This document shows positions 39,386 to 63,872 of a stretch of DNA of 64,000 nt, piece after piece. Positions within the stretch are counted from its first letter, which is position 1; every line of letters begins with the position of its first letter. Source of the stretch: Neocallimastix lanati (nom. inval.) (lineage: Eukaryota > Neocallimastigomycota > Neocallimastigomycetes > Neocallimastigales > Neocallimastigaceae); the NCBI GenBank assembly GCA_016946835.1, contig JACVTC010000143.1:258501-322500 (forward strand). The letters are read 5' to 3'. A program made the position numbers and the translations under genes. Below the pieces are notes generated by a model. The model ran no database searches. It was not told the origin of the DNA and saw only the letters and a program-made list of their open reading frames with translations.

Positions 39386-42300
39386 TTAAGATACAAAATT
39401 ATGATCTTCATTGGTTGCGCTAGCCCTGCTGGCCTGTCTTACTGTTTCTTCAGCATTGACGCTCTTGGTAGTAGTAGTACGATTCGATTTGAACCTATTG
39501 AACAAAGACCATTGCTGGCCAATAGCAATAGGTATAATCGATTGGAGAAATACCGCAGTAACCACTAAGAACGGAGTATCAGAATAAGCACCTGATTTCA
39601 TCTGGCACTTAAATAGATCCTTCCATTCCCTTGTACTGTTATTAATACTTCGACCTCCAAGAAGGAAATTAAACACTTTTTCACACACACTAGAATCAAT
39701 ATACACATTATTTTCAATACTATTACTAACATTACTAAAAATACTATTACTAATATTATTATTACTATTATAACTATTACTATTATTACTATTACTATTA
39801 TCATTATTACTATTAACAATATCATTTGTTAGGTTGCCACGGTAAAAAGCATTATATAAAAATAAAATTTTATCATTAACTTTACTACGAGTATGATTGA
39901 AAAAGGGACAATCAATTAACCAATGACTTATCCATTGTTTATTACTTTTACAACAGGGACAAAAATTAGGACACATTTGGTCCACTATTTTTGCAGCTTT
40001 AGCAATTCTAGCATCTAATCTATATCCGCTTCGTGCTCTCAATAGCCAATAGAAACCATATGAAAGATCAGGATATTCATAACAAAGTTTTATAAATTTT
40101 GATGTTTCTTCGAATTTGTTTTTGTCATAAAACTCAGCTTTAATAGAATTGATTTTCATATCTCTTTTCCAATAAAAATCCTTGATTTTATTATCGTTAT
40201 TACCTCTTTTCTCTAGTTTACGTTTAAGAGTTCTACTTTCTTTTGTCCATGTATATTTTCTAGATTTTGGAATATTATTAACTAAATAGGAAATAATACA
40301 ATTTGAATTTTTCCATTTATCAAAACATTTGACCTGAGACAAAGCACACTTAGCTGACAATGGAGGAATATGTAAATCTTTTGAAATAGAATATACATTA
40401 ATAAATGATTTGGCTTTTTGTATACCTGCAATCCATCTTAATCCTTTATTAATTAATTTCTGAGTATTATTTGTTCTCGTTTTATTCGAACCAAGTAAAG
40501 GTGCAAAGTAAGAGACTTTACTAAGTACATAAGAGTTAATTATAATCTTCTTAAATGGAATAGGAATTTTGGAATTTGAAAGAAATTTACTAACAGAAAA
40601 GAGAGATTTAGTTACTTTAGAGTTAAGTAATTTAATAATAGGTTTCAACGATAAGCTTTTATCAAATGGTATACCTAAATAGGTATAACATTTAGTTATT
40701 GGAATTGGTTGACCAGCAAGATAAAAAGTAGGATCTCTTTTATTTTGAAAAAGAAGTGTGTCTGGTCGAATCACCATCGTTGCACACTTATTAATTCCAA
40801 AATTCATCATATTAAATTTAGCCCATTCATTTACCTTCTTAAGCATTTTTTTCAACTTAGTTCTTGACGGTGCGCATAGAACAATATCATCTGCAAAGAG
40901 TCCACCACAACATCTAGATTCGCCTAAAGGAATTCCAAGTTCTGAAACATCATTAAAAATGTCATTAATAAAAAGATTGAAAAGAATTGGTGATAGTGGA
41001 CAACCTTGTCTAACTCCTTTCATAATATTAAAAGATTCCGAATATTGATCATCAATTTTAACACTAGCTTTGGATGTCAAATATAGATTTTTTTATAAAT
41101 TGATAACATTTACCTCTAATACCTAAAGCATCTAATTTATATAAAATATTACCTATTGGAACAGAATCATATGCCTTTTTTAAATCTAGAAAAGCTAGGT
41201 AAGTTTCTTTATTATCATTTTTACGCCTTTGACAAATTTCTCGAATTGAAATAAATAAACTAACACATTCTTCTTTAGTACGAAATCCAAATTGCTCTGG
41301 CCTAATAAAATTATTTTTAAGTCCATATTCTGAAATTCTTTTGGAGACTATTTTCGAAATGAGTTTAATACCATTGTTAATCAGAGAGATACCTCGATAA
41401 TTGTCACAATCAGATAGATCATCTCCTTTTTTAGGAATAGATATAATACTTGCTTCATTCCATGAGCTAGGAAATTCTCCATTCCAAATTCTTGAGTATA
41501 TCTTCTGTAAACAATTTAAACCAGAAGAAGAATTATTTACTGAATTTTCGTCATCCGGAGGAATTAAAGCTTTATAAAATTCAATAGGAATTCCATCCGG
41601 GCCTGAAGCTTTAAAATTTGGAGTAGCCAAAATTGCTTCTCTAATTTCTTCTATACTGATGTCTTGATTTATATCCCATTCATTGTGTCTCGTATACCTA
41701 AATGTTCCATTGGAAAATTTATTATACCATTCGATTAATGCACTATTGATATCAGAATGGCTTGAAGCAAGTTTTTTATAGTGATTGTGCCATACTTCTA
41801 ACTGTTCTTTAGTAGAAGTAGCTAGTTTACCATTTTTGTCCTTTACTGGAGAATTTGACATATTTTTAAATTTATCTACTTTTGCTGTTGTTTTAAGCCA
41901 TTTCCAAGCTTTTTTAGGGTTATGAGATTTCATATATTCACATCCTGTATTAATCCAATGTTGGTATTCAGTTTTCCTATAAATATTACACATATGATGA
42001 ATAATTTTGCACATTCTATTATATTTATCAATTAATTCTTCAAATTCATCTAAATTATGATAAGAACCTCTTCTTTTAATGGATTTATTTTTTTTTTTTT
42101 TTTTTTTTTAACGGCAGCAAACTTGTTTCATCTTTATTAATTAAATATTTGATAAAATACATGTAATAAAATAATAAAAAAAAAAAAAAGATAAAAAAAT
42201 AAACAAAAAATAAAACACAACACAAAATAAAAATAAAATAATGGTATAATATATTCTAGTTTCATTTAATTAATATTTGTAAGACTTCACAAGGGCATTA

Positions 42301-43270
42301 TTATACTGAAGTATAATAATTAACTTTGACTTCGCAAAGTTAATCATAATTTTAAGATACAAAATTATGATCTTCATTGGTTGCGCTAGCCCTGCTGGCC
42401 TGTCTTACTGTTTCTTCAGCATTGACGCTCTTGGTAGTAGTAGTACGATTCGATTTGAACCTATTGAATAAAGACCATTGCTGGCCAATAGCAATAGGTA
42501 TAATCGATTGGAGAAGTGCCGCAGTAACCACTAAGAACGGAGTATCAGAATAAGCACCTGATTTCATCTGGCACTTAAATAGATCCTTCCATTCCCTTGT
42601 ACTGTTATTAATACTTCGACCTCCAAGAAGGAAATTAAACACTTTTTCACACACACTAGAATCAATATACACATTATTTTCAATACTATTACTAACATTA
42701 CTAAAAATACTATTACTAATATTATTATTACTATTATAACTATTACTATTATTACTATTACTATTATCATTATTACTATTAACAATATCATTTGTTAGGT
42801 TGCCACGGTAAAAAGCATTATATAAAAATAAAATTAATGGATTTATATAATTTCATTTTGAGTTTTTGCAAATTAAATATTTTCTGCGACATATGAAAAA
42901 AAGATTTTCGAACTTCTGAAATTGACGTGATATTAAGTTCCTTAGCAATATTGAATGAAGTTGAAATAAATTTCTTTGAAATATCATCAATACTAATATT
43001 AGGATCTGGAATCACTTCCTCTAATACACTAAAATAGTTGTTGTCAAAAATTGATTCTTTTTCATTTATACATTTTAATCTATCCCATTTAACTGTCTTT
43101 TTAGGCAGAGAGAAAGAATTATCTGAATTAACTGATGAAAAACATTTACCTTTTATTAATAAAGGTTTATGATCCGAAATGGGGGGAAAGTCAATAAAAG
43201 GGTGATGAAGCATCTTTTGGAAGATATTTACTTTTCCCAGTTTCTTGTAAACAGATACATATAGGTTTTT
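39386..43270 (-). pseudogene. LINE ORF2, broken by frameshift, deletion and insertion
   Basis: The three main parts are 43282-42836 (endonuclease end and linker), 42087-41064 (reverse transcriptase start: FKASGPDGIPIEFYKA, IPKKGDDLSDCDNYRG, AFLDLKKAYDSV) and 41080-39386 (GVRQGCPLSPILFNLF, catalytic LFADDIVL, Cys/His knuckle PNFCPCCKSN, Asn/Ser-rich linker, DHNFVS end). The middle and last parts are joined by a one-base change in a run of seven T (41088-41094): six would restore the KNLYL reading seen in the intact copy. Removing the nested insertion restores the linker frame (KLYKSI then KRRGSYHNL). Without these lesions it would resemble the 1377-aa protein. Confidence 0.88.
42089..42833 (-). 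mobile_element. nested 5'-truncated LINE insertion, 745 bp, 13-bp TSD
   Basis: Starts with a T run (oligo-A tail) and about 725 bases nearly identical to 39150-39873, the C-terminal coding end and 3' UTR of the same family. The target duplication TTAATGGATTTAT stands at 42076-42088 and 42834-42846. The host LINE reading frame continues correctly if the insert and one duplicate are removed. Typical of target-primed reverse transcription. Confidence 0.95.
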
Positions 43271-43722
43271 AGAGTGAATCAAAATCCATTATTTACATTA
43301 TACAATAATTAACATGTACTTAAATAATAGTATTGAAAAATACATATATTCATTCTAAATAAACCACATTTTAAACTTCAAATCACACCAAACTAAAAGC
43401 ATCAAAATATAACCTTTTCATTTATTTATTTTATAATAATTTTTTATTTAAATAAAAAAAAAATTTAGTTTGTATAATACAAGATATATTATTAAATAGT
43501 CTATGATATAATTATAAAACAAATATTCTTTTATACATTAATCTTTTTTTCTTTTTTTTTTTTGTTTTCATTATAAATTACAAAGATAAATTTCATAATT
43601 ATAATATAAAACAAATAAACTAATAATTAAAAAAAAATAATAAAGATTATTCTAAAAGAATAAAAAAATAGGATTAAAGATATGTTAAAAAATATATAAT
43701 ATATTAATATTTTTTAACGAAT

Positions 43723-44868
43723 TTAGTTTTCAGCGGCAACTGGGGCAGCTTCAGCAGCTGGAGCTTCAGTAGCTGGAGTTTCGGCGGCAGCAGCAATAGC
43801 TTCAGTGTTTTCAACAGCGTTTTCAATCTTTTCGGCTTCTTCCTTAGTGAAGTTAAGGGCAACCTTTAAGCTAATAGCTCTACCATCAATGATCTTGTTA
43901 GAACATTCAACAAGGATCTTCTTTTGAACTTCTTCATTTTCGACTTCAATGAAACCGAAACCCTTGGACTTACCACCCTTGTAACGGGCAACGTGAACCT
44001 TGGAGACTTCGTAGTCCTTGAAAGCTTCTCTAAGCTTTTCATCATCAGTCTTGAATGGTAAGTTAGCAACATAGATAGTAGTCTTAGATGGTTCACCACC
44101 TTCTCTTGGCTTACGTTGGTGGTATCTCTTCTTTCTGTAACGAGTCTTACTCTTGTTACTACCTTCAGTGTTACTTTCAGAACCACTGCTTTCGTTCTTA
44201 CCTTCATCGTTGGAGGAACCTTCATCGGCACTAGCTTCAGATTCCTTCTTTTCTTTCTTTTCATTATTCTTTCTGCGACGGAAACTGTTGTTACTACGAC
44301 GACCCTTTCCTCTTAAACTACGACGACTACCTCTTCTCTTGGTAGTTTCAGACTTTTCCTTAGCAAGTTCAACCTTTAATGGTCTACCTTCAAATTCCTT
44401 CTTATCGAATTGTTCGACACATTTCTTGGCTTCTTCTTCATCATCAAAAGTAATGAAACCGTAACCAACGGAAACATCCTTACGCTTGTTAATAGCAGCA
44501 TCAACACTATTTTATAACATTTAATATATTTCATAAAAATTTTTATTTATTAATAAATTATTCTAATTCGATTTTGGAAAAAAAAAAATATTTTATTAAA
44601 CAAAGAATTTCCTTTATTAAAATAAATTCCTATTTCTAATTTGTTTACTTAATTTTTTTATATCAAATACTTACAACTTTAAATCCTTGAAGAATTCCTT
44701 TAATTGTTCATCAGTAACCTTGTAATCAAGATTACCAACAAAAACCTTAATGGTGTTACCTTCAGAACTAACAGTGTTGGTTTCTTCACCTTCAACATTT
44801 TCAGCTGGAACTTCAACAGCTGGAGTTTCAGTAGCTGGGGTTTCAGTAGCAGCGTTAGCGTCAGCCAT
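43723..44868 (-). CDS. two-RRM RNA-binding protein (Sbp1-like)
   Basis: Two exons: 44868-44675 and 44506-43723, with donor GTAAGTA and acceptor AAAATAG, joining in frame to 325 aa. An acidic Ala/Thr/Glu/Pro-rich N-terminus precedes RRM1 at about 42-113 (RNP2 KVFVGNL, RNP1 VGYGFITF). An Arg/Ser- and Lys/Glu-rich linker follows (RRGSRRSLRGKGRRSNNS; then acidic). RRM2 is at about 195-268 (RNP2 IYVANL, RNP1 KGFGFIEV), and an Ala/Glu/Pro-rich tail ends AAPVAAEN. This layout, two RRMs around a basic linker, resembles yeast Sbp1, which binds mRNA and represses translation; an orthologue call is not certain. Codons are clearly richer in G/C-ending forms than those of neighbouring transposons, suggesting high expression. 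Confidence 0.9.
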
Positions 44869-47740
44869 TTCTTTATTTTTAATATTAAAATTATTTGTAG
44901 CAAAATTAAAAATAATTAATTATTTATTGATTACAATTATTATTTTTAAAATAAAAACATGGTATTCTTTTTTTTTTTTTTTTTTTGTTCAGTATCTTTA
45001 TTATTTTTTATTATTTATTTTTTTTTGTTTACATCAAATACAATGATTTTTTATTTTTATTTATTTATTTTTTTGAATATTATTTATTATTTTGAATTAT
45101 TTCAATTATTGCCATAATTTTTTATTTCTTTTGTTGATATACTAACCTTCTAATTTTTCGTTTATGCTTTGTTAATTAAAAAAAAATAAATAAAAAACTT
45201 TTTCAAAGTTTTCTTTAAGTGCTTTTTAACTATAAATTTTCCAAAAAGAAATAAATTTCTTTTATATTTTTTTTCCTAATACTTTTTCTCTGTACTTTAT
45301 TGGAATTGAATAAAAAAAGAAAGAAAAGTGAAAAAAAAATTTCGTTTTTATATATGTTTTTTTTTCTTTAATATTATTTAAAAATATTATAAATATTATA
45401 TATTAATGTATCAATTATAAAAAAATTTCCAAATTTATAATTTTTAAACTTTAAATAAATATAAAATTAAATATATTTGAAATTGTAGTAATAATATAAA
45501 GAGAAATATATTATTAAATATATTATAATATATTTTATTATTAAAATAATTTATATGTATTGCAATTTCCATTTATTCTACTTTACCTCTCAATACATAT
45601 AAATGAATTAAAAGCCATTTAATAAATAATTATTAATAATATATAAAAAATATTAAATCATCGAAACCAGTTTTTATGTATGTATTTAAAGCAAATATAT
45701 ATGAAATGAATAAAGACAAAATAAAATATAGTATAAATAAATATATATATTTATTTATTTTTAATATGTATAAATTGTGTCCATTAAATTTCAAATAATA
45801 AAATATTTTAATTTAAATAAATAATATATTTACAGTAATAATATATATTTATTTCTGTTAAAATGAATAAGAATATAACTATTAATATATATAGACATAT
45901 ATAAATATCAATTGAAAAAGTATTTTTTTAAAATTTAATTTAATTAATACTTTTTTGTAAAAAAAAAAATAATTTTTTTTAAAAAAGTTATGATTATAAT
46001 TTTATAATATATTAGAATTTAAGGTTAGCATATAGGTTTATATTAATAATTCTGTAAATAATAAATAACTGATTTTATAATATTAATGGATAATTTATTT
46101 ATAAACAAACGAACATATAAAAGCCATAATAAATTCAAATTGATTGTATTATATTATTCTACAATACTCCATATATTTAATACATTAATTATTTTTTTTA
46201 ATTAAATAATAAATAAATTAATATATATATAAATTATAAATATAATAATATATCAATAAATAAAAATAAAAATAAAAAAAAATACAAATTCATCAATAAA
46301 TAAATATAAGCAAATAAACGATACTGCTCTAAATAATAATAGATGATTATTTAAAAATGGAAATAAATTCTAATATTTGTTATTAAATACTTTTAAATAA
46401 ACAATAGTAACTCTATTTATTCTATATTAATTATAATTATGAATTATTAATAAATATTTACTATCTAACTGCAAAAATATAATAAATAAAAAACATAAAG
46501 ATTTCTTTAAAATAAAAACATGTTTAAAAACATGTTAGAATATAAAATAAAGATATATAAGAAAAAAAAAAAAAAGAAAAGAGGAAGAAAATAAAAAATA
46601 TAATAAATAAGATAAAGGTTTTTTTTTCTTTGTTTCGTTTTATTTTGTTATATTTATTTATATATTAATTTGAATATTTTACAAATTGAATCGGATTTTG
46701 TGTAATATTAAAGACCTTTTTTATTAATTTTAAAAAAAAAAAAAGAAATCTAAAAAAATAAATAAATAAATAAATAAATAATGAAATTTAATGATTCTGT
46801 TAAAATTTTGAAAATAAATAAATATAATAAATATAATAATAATTAGTTTATTTCAACTATAAAAAAAACTAATAAAGTCCACAATCAAAATTTATTTATT
46901 TATTTATTTATTTATCAATGTTATTGTTTTTTATATATATAATTAAGTGAACAAGTAAATAATATTGAGAAAAAAAAATTTTTTCACAGGATTATAAATT
47001 TATTATTTATCGATTTAATATTTGTAAATCGTTAATAAAAAATTAAAAATTTAAAGTAATTAATTTTTTTAATTAAATTTAAATGATTATTTATTGATAA
47101 TGTACAATGTATATGGTTGTAAATGTTACGTATTACAAATATTCTAATAATTTCTCTATTTATTTTGAAAGGTTAAATTACCAAATAAAAGATAATATAG
47201 ATTTTGATATGGATTCTGATGCCGATAGGATTATGGAAATGGTTTAAATTTATTATATAACAGATAACATTTTTATGGATTGTCTAGATATAATTTTAAA
47301 TTTATTAGCCAAATATTTAAGAGTAAGCTGGCAGTATATTACCAAAATAAATCAACGTATCCATATGTCCAGAGAATTGGAAAATATAAAAGAAATATAT
47401 AAGTATAAATAAATAGTAATAAATAAATAGTAATAAATAAATAAATATAAATAAATTAGTAATAAATAAATTAGTAATAAATAAATAGTAATAAATAAAT
47501 ATAAATAAATTAGTAATAAATAAATATTTAAATATTTAATTAACTCTAATTCATTAATTAAAAAAAAAAAAAAAAAAAGTTGGGATATCTGTTAACTACA
47601 CAGAATAAAAATGAAATTATTAAAAATTTAACTTTTTTTTTCTTTTTTTTCCTTTTTTTATCAATTTTTTACTATTACAAAAAGTTCAACTAAACAGTTT
47701 GCCTTTACAGTCTTGTAGAAGAGCATCTTTTTATAAGATA

Positions 47741-48085
47741 AAATAATAAATAATAAATAATAAATAATAAATAATAAATAATAAATAATAAATAATAAAT
47801 AATAAATAATAAATAATAAATAATAAATAATAAATAATAAATAATAAATAATAAATAATAAATAATAAATAATAAATAATAAATAATAAATAATAAATAA
47901 TAAATAATAAATAATAAATAATAAATAATAAATAATAAATAATAAATAATAAATAATAAATAATCGAATAATAATTAATAATTAATAAATAATAAATAAA
48001 TAAATAATAAATAATAAATAATAAATAATAAATAATAAATAATAAATAATAAATAATAAATAATAAATAAATAAATAAATAATAA
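47741..48085. repeat. (ATAAATA)n satellite
   Basis: Period-7 array, nearly perfect for over 200 bases, with one break around 47964-47990. It is the reverse complement of the TTATTTA arrays near the Hsp70 genes. Confidence 0.92.
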
Positions 48086-48843
48086 ATAAATAAAAATAAA
48101 ATTTAAAGTTATTCAGTTTATTATATTAATTAAATTTAATAAATTTAATCAATACATCAACTAATTAATTAAATATAATTTTTTATTCACATCATCAATA
48201 ATATTATTATTTAAAGTTTATCATGGATTTACTTGTATTTACTTTGTCATCTAACATCTCTAGAATTCTTTTTTATATTGATATATATTGAAATATATAT
48301 TATACTATACATATATTATATTCTATGAAATAAATTGAATTTATATTCTACAATACATTTCATTAATAAGAATATAAAAATTGTTCATTTTGTGTTACTT
48401 TTAAAAATTATATTAATGAATATATTTTAATTTGATTTAATTAAAAATTAAAATAATTAATTTATCTCTATTTTTTTTTCTTTTCAGAATACAACTTATT
48501 AATAAATAAATAAATAAATAAATAATAAATTTTATTTTATAATTATTAATAAATATTTATCCTTTCCAAAATATCTCTTTAGCATATTTTAAAGATAAAA
48601 AAAAAGTTTTCAATACATAATAAAGAATATAAAATTTAAATGTATTTTAAATCAATTACTTTAACGTTTAATTAGAAATTATTCACATTGAAAAAAAATA
48701 ATATATACTAATTATGATATATCCGTTTTCTTTTTACTTTTTTATTTACATTTGAAATAGTTTGAATAATAAAATGAATTTTCTAAATTAACTGGTCAAA
48801 TTCGATACATCAAAAAATAAAGTCTAATTTATGTGTTAGTTTT

Positions 48844-48910
<67 letters not shown>

Positions 48911-49429
48911 TATTTAATTATATTTAATATTAAAATTAAAAAAGTTTTATATACAATACTATAAAAGTTTGAATGACGATATATTATGGCATGTTACTAG
49001 TTCATACTGTTAATAAATTGAATTAATTGATTTCAAGGTATAAAACTATTTAAATCAATAATATTAATAATATATTTATCGAATAATATATTTTTTTTTT
49101 TACTTTTAAAGTTTAAAATATATATATAGATTGATTTTTAGTTTTTTTTTTTACTCTATAAATAGAAATTCTAGTATTATGTTCTATAAGCAATAGTATT
49201 TACTTTCTGTATATTGACAGTCTATTATTAATATATATCGAGAGTAAATTTATTTAAAAAAAATTCATGAACATAAGGTATTTACCATTTATGGAAAATG
49301 AACCAGTTTTTTTGTATTTTTATTTTTTATTTCCAATATTAAATATTGCAAATTAAAAATAAAAATCAGAATTGAAATTCTTATTCCTTTAATTATAATA
49401 TTCATAATTTGTTGTTAATATATATTATG

Positions 49430-49915
49430 TATTATTTATTATTTATTTATTTATTATTTATTAATTTAATTATTTAATTATTTATTTATTATTTATTATT
49501 TATTATTCGATTATTTATTATTTATTATTTATTATTTATTATTTATTATTATTATTTATTATTCAATTATTCAATTATTATTATTTATTATTTATTATTT
49601 ATTATTTATTATTTATAATTATTTATTATTTATTATTTATTATTTATTATTTATAATTATTTATTATTTATTATTTATTATTTATTATTTATAATTATTT
49701 ATTATTTATTATTTATTATTTATTATTTATTATTATTTATTATTTATTATTTATTATTTATTATTTATTATTTATAATTATTTATTATTTATTATTTATT
49801 ATTTATTATTTATTATTTATTATTTATTATTTATTATTTATAATTATTTATTATTTATTATTCAATTATTTATTTTTATTATTCAATTATTTATTATTTA
49901 TTATTTATTATTTAT
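49430..49915. repeat. (TTATTTA)n satellite with higher-order blocks
   Basis: Period-7 array regularly broken by TTATAATTA every four to seven units (49615, 49651, 49690, 49772, 49840), which gives a loose higher-order pattern. Confidence 0.88.
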
Positions 49916-50319
49916 GTTTTGTTTAATTTAAAATTTTTAAAAAAATAATAATAATTAAAAATAATAATAATTAAAAAATTAAAAAATTAAAAAAAATTAA
50001 AAAAACTAAAAAAATAGAAAAGAGAAAAGAGAAACAGAAAAAATGGAAAAAAAGAAAATTTTAAAAATTTTTTAATTAGAAATAATTTTCAAAGCAGTTC
50101 TAAAAAAGGAAATGAACTATCATAAAATAGAGCAATATAATCGAATGCATTGTAATATAATAAAATGAAGGAATGAAATATAATAAATTATAATGAAATA
50201 TAATAAATTATAATGAAATAAAAGCTTTTTTATTTATTTATTTTATTCATAAACAGATAAGCAGATTAAAAAAAAAAAAAGTATTCTTAAATTTTATTTA
50301 TATGTTTTTATTTTTATAT

Positions 50320-50705
50320 ATTTATTATTTATTATTTATTATTCAATTATTTATTATTCAATTATTTATTATTCAATTATTTATTATTCAATTATTCAAT
50401 TATTTATTATTTATTATTTATTATTTATTATTTATTATTTATTATTTATTATTTATTATTTACTATTTATTATTTATTATTTATTATTTATTATTTATTA
50501 TTTACTATTTATTATTTATTATTTATTATTTATTATTTATTATTTATTATTTATTATTTATTATTTATTATTTATTATTTATTATTTATTATTTATTATT
50601 TATTATTCATTTATTTATTATTTATTATTCATTTATTTATTATTCAATTATTCAATTATTTATTATTTATTATTTATTATTTATTATTTATTATTTATTA
50701 TTTAA
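50320..50705. repeat. (TTATTTA)n satellite
   Basis: Period-7 array with TTATTCAAT variants at both ends and two TTACTATTT variants about 60 bases apart. Confidence 0.9.
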
Positions 50706-51056
50706 TTATTCATAGATATGAACAAAATAACTAAATAAAATACAAAATTGATAAATAATATTATTATTTAATTTAATATTAAGCTGATAGACAGAATTAA
50801 AAAAAGAAGACGAAGAAAAGAATGAAATGTAACTGAAAGGCTTATTATAATTTATATGAATTAAATTAAATGTCTTTTCGCATTTATTATTATTATTATT
50901 ACCATAAATAAACATAAAAAAAAAACAATAATTAGAAAATAAAAAATAAGGCAATTCTGTTTATCACAATACTTGATTTTAATGCACTATAAAAAAAATA
51001 ATAATAATTTTTTCTCTTTTTACTACTGCACTCCAATTAACAGTACTTCAATAATC

Positions 51057-51093
<37 letters not shown>

Positions 51094-53816
51094 GTTTAAG
51101 GTCATTAATATTACTATAAAATAATAATAATAATAATAATATGAAAAATTAATAATTAGGATTAAACAAAATATTAACTCCAATGTTAATAAAATAAATA
51201 AAAAAAGGTTTTGTTTTTCATTGATTTATTTATTTTCCCTTATTTTCCTTTATTATAAATTATATATTATATAAAATCTAATAAAATTATATATTATTAG
51301 TAGTAGTAGTAGTGGTATGTATATTTAATAATAGAATTAATAATTAGATAATAAAAGGACTATTTTTTTTTTTTATATATAAACTTTCTATGGTTTAAAT
51401 GAAATAAACTTAATCGTGAGATATTTCAATATTAGTTAATGTAAGAGTAGATGTCATATTATACCATATAAATTCTGTATTATCTATTCTGTTATTATTT
51501 TTTTTCTTTCCTTTAACCATTAGCAACTAATAATGACTGAATTCTACCACAACTCTAACCACTATTAAAAAATATTTATTTAAATTTTATTTCACTTTTC
51601 ATAATTTTAATCTTTTATGTATTTCTTAATTTCTTTCACTTTTTTTAAAAATAATAGAATTATCTTTTTTATTTATTTATTTATTTATTTATTTATTCTT
51701 TAAAAATATATATATAATATAATGCCTCATTAAATGATTATAAAATTTAAAAAAGATTTTATATTAATTTAAATCTATGAATAAGTACATTCAAATTCAT
51801 TCAAATTATATAATGATATATATTTTTAATATATTTTTATTTTTAATATATAAATTTTTATTTTTTTATTTTTTTTATTTTTTATTTTTTTGCTGTAACT
51901 TTTTTTTTATTATAAAAATAAAATAAAATAAAATAAAATAAAATAAAATGAAAATAAAATAAATATAAAATAAGTTTATATGATATAAAAAAAATTAACA
52001 AAATTAAATTAAAAAAAATAACAAAATTTTAGTTGATTTTTATTATTTATTTCATTTCATTTCTTTTTTTATTTTTTTCCTTTTATTTCTTTAATTTCTT
52101 ATTCTTAGATTTATTTATTTATTTCCTTATAAATATTTATTTATATTTATTTATTTATATTTATTTATTTAATATATATTTTTTATTTATTTACTATATA
52201 TATTATATATTTATTTAGTATTAATTATATTATTTAAAATTGCTTTACAAATACATTTATTTAACTATTTATTTTTTTACTTTTTTATATTATTTTATTA
52301 CAGTGATTATGGTTATCTATTTTATATATATATTTAATATATAGTTTATATTGTCTATATATTCTATACATTTATTTTATATATTTATTGGATATATTTT
52401 ATAGATTCTATTCCTTCAATATATTAAATTCCATTAATAAAGAATATCCAATTTATTGCGAATCTTAAAGCATAGAATATATTATTATTACCAAATATAT
52501 TAATAATATATTAGATTAATTATTCATACATTATTTTCTAAAATTTTCTAAGCCATAGAAGTTTTTTTTTTTTTTTTGATTCACAGTGGATAAAAATAGA
52601 AATAAATATTATAAATGATTTATTTAGTATAAAATAATTATAATTTATTTGGATATAATATTATACTATATATTAAATGGACTAAAAATTTCAATCTTTT
52701 TATAGAGGTGGGTTTTTTATAATATAAAAATTATAAGTTTATATTAATAAATAAATAGTAAATAAATAATTAAATAATAAAATAATAAAATAATAACAAA
52801 TATATAATAATAAATAATGGAATAATAAATAATAAATAATAAATAATAAATAAATAATAAATAATAAATAATAAATAATAATTAATAAATAATAATTAAT
52901 AATTAATAATTAATAATTAATAATTAATAATTAATAATTAATAATTAATAATTAATAATTAATAAATAATAATTAATAAATAATAAATAATAACTGATAA
53001 AAAATAAATAAATAACAAAGTTAATTATTTTCTTTAATTGATAATAAGTCTTTTCACATTTTAATAATTGAAGGGTTATTATTCCTTTTTTTTTTTTTTT
53101 CCCCATAATTTTGCTTCTTTGTTTGTTTACTCTTTCTAAATGGAAATGAAACCTTTTCATATTAATAAATTCTAACCTTTATCACACATGATAAAATCTA
53201 ATTTTTTACATAAATTATTAAATATCTAGCATAAAAAAAATAATATATATTTTAGTAGTATTTTTTATGAATGTGTAGTTATAGCCACATTCAAAAATTT
53301 TTGAATATGAATTGATATTAATCTATATGGATAGGTGTAGTATTCATATTATCATCTATGAAATCATATTAAAATATAAAATTATATGTTTTAGACTATA
53401 AGTTGGTATTATTAGGGTAGCATTAAATTATGAATTTTTCATATTTTAATATTTTTTTAAAGTCTTTAAAATACTAATTATTAAATAATTAATAATTAAT
53501 GGTTTATTTAAATATTAGTTTTATTCTTATTAATTTTTATTATATTTTCTATATATTACAATCATAATATCTTTATGTCTTTATTTATGTATTTATTAAT
53601 ATTAATATTAATAATAATATTTTATTTAATTTTTTTTTTTTTTTTTTTTTTTTTTCAAAATTTTATTCATTAATATTACTACATATTAGTTATGTACATT
53701 TTATGATTAATATAATATATATATTATAAAAAGTCATTATTATATTATTTTGGAAGGAATTAATTTTTATGTTTATGGTATAGAGAATATGAATAGTTGA
53801 GATAAAATATATATAC

Positions 53817-53851
<35 letters not shown>

Positions 53852-53855
53852 AATC

Positions 53856-63735
<9,880 letters not shown>

Positions 63736-63838
63736 CTACATTACACATCAGATAATAGAGAAAAATAATAATAATAATAATAATAATTTTTTTTTTTTTT
63801 TAAATATATAAGTATATATATATATAATAATAATAATA

Positions 63839-63872
<34 letters not shown>

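Larger units (their letters stand above)
39119..43277 (-). mobile_element. second LINE, frameshifted and interrupted by a nested LINE
   Basis: Oligo-A tail (T run 39119-39150), 3' UTR with TTGCTGCCGTT, the C-terminal region, reverse transcriptase, and part of the endonuclease. The 5' part is damaged: KPICICLQETGKSKYL (near 43265-43220) jumps to DHKPLLIKGK, so the middle of the endonuclease is deleted. Related 5' UTR sequence continues to about 43400. A second LINE end (42089-42833) is inserted in it. Confidence 0.85.
44920..53830. other. large A+T-rich region without recognised genes
   Basis: Nearly 9 kb with no convincing gene. It contains period-7 satellites (47741-48085, 49430-49915, 50320-50705, 52750-52990), TTTA tetramers (48842-48912), many homopolymers, and imperfect A+T stretches. 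One short stretch near 47190-47400 is less biased in composition and reads as a possible coding relic. Confidence 0.7.

Noticed and set aside
44116-44464. Plus-strand Ser/Leu-rich frames over the RRM gene
   Set aside because: Antisense shadows; the minus strand has two canonical RRMs and a clean intron.
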